52,853 bases of DNA, taken from positions 1 to 52,853 of the forward strand of contig NZ_QLOE01000011.1 in assembly GCF_003264935.1 (NCBI RefSeq). Direction: 5' to 3'. Origin of the DNA: Methanothermobacter tenebrarum (GTDB lineage: Archaea; Methanobacteriota; Methanobacteria; Methanobacteriales; DSM-23052). Each line of letters opens with the position of its first letter. The first letter of the stretch is position 1. Below the pieces are notes generated by a model. It was not told the origin of the DNA and did no database searches. It saw only the letters and a program-made list of their open reading frames with translations. Position numbers and translations under genes: made by a program. Positions 51,562 through 52,853 of this stretch are shown one piece after another.

Positions 51562-51981
51562 ATCTTCAAGTGACATGATTTTAGTCCCTAATTCTTCCAT
51601 AACATTTAAAATTTCATTTTTAGCAGCCTCAAAATTCTCATAATAGTGCAAATGAGATTTGCATCTACAATCAGAACATCCAAAACCTTCTATGGATTTT
51701 CGATTTTCTAATCTTTTGGAGATCAAACATTCAAGCCGTCTTTCATCTGTTGTGAATATCACATCCTCTATCATCGTATTTTCATGGGCTAGAAGATAAT
51801 CAACATGCCAATGGATCCTCTTATTTTCTGAAAGATGCCTCATAATCCTAGCCTCTAATGAATTAAAAGCTGAACCCACGTATACATAACATCCACGTTC
51901 AATTTTAACCTTACCAAGGGAGCCAACATTCAAATATGAAGTTTCCCCTACCCTAATAATTAGACAATAGGTTCCCCTCAT
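51550..51981 (-). CDS. DUF123 (GIY-YIG-like) protein
   Basis: 143 aa. MRGTYCLIIRVGETSYLNVG, RGCYVYVGSAFNSLEARIMR, HLSENKRIHWHVDYLLAHEN and GFGCSDCRCKSHLHYYENF are the DUF123 pattern, a small nuclease-like fold related to GIY-YIG, sometimes fused to endonuclease III. The two Tyr/Gly elements (GTYCL and YVYVGS) and the Cys/His cluster near the end are visible. Single-gene; divergent from DUF371 across 51 bp. Confidence 0.85.
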   Translation of the reverse strand: MRGTYCLIIRVGETSYLNVGSLGKVKIERGCYVYVGSAFNSLEARIMRHLSENKRIHWHVDYLLAHENTMIEDVIFTTDERRLECLISKRLENRKSIEGFGCSDCRCKSHLHYYENFEAAKNEILNVMEELGTKIMSLEDLKF

Positions 51982-52032
51982 AACCTATAATATGGTTACT
52001 GAGTTAAAAAACCTATTTCAGGATGTGATATC

Positions 52033-52473
52033 ATGAAATATGTATTTTATGCTAAGGGCCATCCTAATGTGACTTCAAGGCATAAATCCACATTTGAAAT
52101 CACCATGGATGATGAAATTGGGAAAACAGCTGATTGTATTATAGGCGTTGATTCATCAGTTTCCATGAAAGATTTTCCAAAGAAGCTCAAAAAAGCGATT
52201 GCAAAAGAAAATGCTATAATCAAAGTTATATTAAAAACAGAGAATGCAAAGGATGAAATAACAGGTAGAGGTCATCCTAATTTGACCTTGGATCATCCAA
52301 GGGACATGGTCTGCCGTAAAAGCGACTACATATGCGACAGAACCCTCATGATAAAAGCTGATAAGGCCGCTTGTGACCTTAAAAGAGAATTGATAGAAGA
52401 CCTAAAACAAGGTTCTAATCTTAAGGTTGAAATAATAGTGAGCTATCCTCCCTCTAAGGATAGTACCTCATGA
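52033..52473 (+). CDS. DUF371 protein
   Basis: 146 aa. The repeated element is striking: YAKGHPNVTSRHKSTFEITM near the start and ITGRGHPNLTLDHPRDMVCR in the middle, both with GHPN. Then SDYICDRTLMIKADKAACDL. Family DUF371 is archaeal and of unknown function; conserved His and Cys could bind metal. SD GGATGTGAT lies 3 bp before the ATG. No operon partner. Confidence 0.85.
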   Translation: MKYVFYAKGHPNVTSRHKSTFEITMDDEIGKTADCIIGVDSSVSMKDFPKKLKKAIAKENAIIKVILKTENAKDEITGRGHPNLTLDHPRDMVCRKSDYICDRTLMIKADKAACDLKRELIEDLKQGSNLKVEIIVSYPPSKDSTS

Positions 52474-52738
52474 AAAATTTACCCATGGAGAGGGAACTTT
52501 CCATTCCACGTCTTGGTTCGCAGGAACCATTAGCCATTATAGGATTGAAAGCTAAACTTTATATCCGCGGACAAACCGAGTTTTGTGAAGTTGTATATTT
52601 CATTTATCGCAGTTGATCTAATTACTTTCTGTAGACTTTAAACGTATTTATCTGGGCAGTTCATCTCTCTTTTGAAAATTTGAGATTTTTCTTTTGTAAA
52701 ATATAAAAAAATAGAATATGAGGGGGCGTATAGAGGGC
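52474..52738. other. Non-coding end region with a small hairpin
   Basis: TGGTTC (52514-52519)/GAACCA (52524-52529) is a perfect 6-bp hairpin with loop GCAG, about 40 bp after the DUF371 stop. CTTTATATCC near 52558 is TATA-like, but no gene follows it on the plus strand. The rest, up to the stop of the partial minus-strand gene, is AT-rich and shows nothing else. Confidence 0.4.
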
Positions 52739-52853
52739 CTAGAATGGTAGGCTTGCGTAGGTTCCTAGTATTTTCCCGGTTGCTGTGTTCCAATTGTTTA
52801 TTACACCTAGACTGTTTCTACTGCTTGTTGCATCTGCGCTATACCACTTGCCA
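52739..52853 (-). CDS. Transglutaminase-like surface protein, C-terminal end
   Basis: Only the last 37 codons are in the window: [37 protein letters not shown], then TAG. The W-Y-x-x-D-A-T-S element carries the catalytic Asp of transglutaminase-like cysteine proteases, and the ending resembles Methanothermobacter cell-surface proteins and pseudomurein endoisopeptidases of that fold. The His and Cys would lie beyond the window edge. Assignment is from this short piece only. Confidence 0.55.
   Translation of the reverse strand, partial: GKWYSADATSSRNSLGVINNWNTATGKILGTYASLPF

Overview
The window is chromosomal DNA of a methanogenic archaeon of the order Methanobacteriales, most like Methanothermobacter. 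It encodes methenyl-H4MPT cyclohydrolase, a CfbC-type F430 maturase, archaeal thermosome, LonB, Sm-like protein, eL37, archaeal thymidylate synthase, core-MetE and ArfB. Many starts are TTG or GTG behind GGAGGTGAT-type Shine-Dalgarno (SD) sites. By eye the DNA is AT-richer than I would expect of M. thermautotrophicus, so a lower-GC relative is likely; the species is an inference. I see no phage, intact insertion sequence or CRISPR array.

Layout. 1-2.5 kb: thermosome 3' end facing an HMG-CoA synthase/thiolase operon (archaeal lipid isoprenoids). 2.6-2.75 kb: tRNA-Gly(TCC) and tRNA-Gly(GCC), followed by a possible structured RNA. 3.0-5.0 kb: a DUF1624 membrane protein and a decayed tract with a HEAT-repeat remnant, one small membrane-protein gene with a near-perfect SD, and a frameshifted gene. 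5-8 kb: two radical SAM genes. 8.4-15 kb: uvrB-uvrA divergent from uvrC, a bacterial-type excision repair set. 15-18.3 kb: DUF362 ferredoxin, YjbQ, pheT. 18.6-21.4 kb: a stand-alone ATP-cone protein, an orphan m4C-type methyltransferase and a DASS anion transporter. 21.3-27.7 kb: cobyric acid synthase, PAS protein, LonB, PRPP synthetase, hypA-hypB. 27.7-31.3 kb: DUF354, tRNA-Ala(GGC), a GNAT, an unknown membrane protein, DUF1890 and DUF1894. 31.3-33.8 kb: core-MetE, thymidylate synthase and mch, a one-carbon cluster. 33.9-35.6 kb: three exported or membrane-anchored proteins (zinc ribbon, nuclease, DJ-1). 35.7-42 kb: HTH-cupin regulator, acyl-CoA synthetase, DUF5814 helicase, GT-C-like membrane protein. 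42-45.6 kb: PUA protein, ArfB and a class II ribonucleotide reductase interrupted by an intein. 46.3-50.7 kb: SmAP, eL37, Toprim coiled-coil protein, PurF, U32 peptidase, CBS pair. 50.7-52.8 kb: CfbC, DUF123, DUF371, and the 3' end of a transglutaminase-like surface protein.

How the genes work together: most are housekeeping genes serving methanogenesis and its cofactors (mch, cfbC, cbiP, hypAB, DUF1890/1894), one-carbon-dependent synthesis (metE, thyA), nucleotide supply (nrdJ, thyA, purF, prs), flavin/F420 precursor synthesis (arfB), translation (pheT, eL37, tRNAs) and DNA repair. The least expected items are a 227-residue intein whose endonuclease motifs look worn down, a metE gene with no ATG/GTG/TTG start, the stand-alone ATP-cone beside a reductase lacking one, and several inverted repeats in promoter regions.
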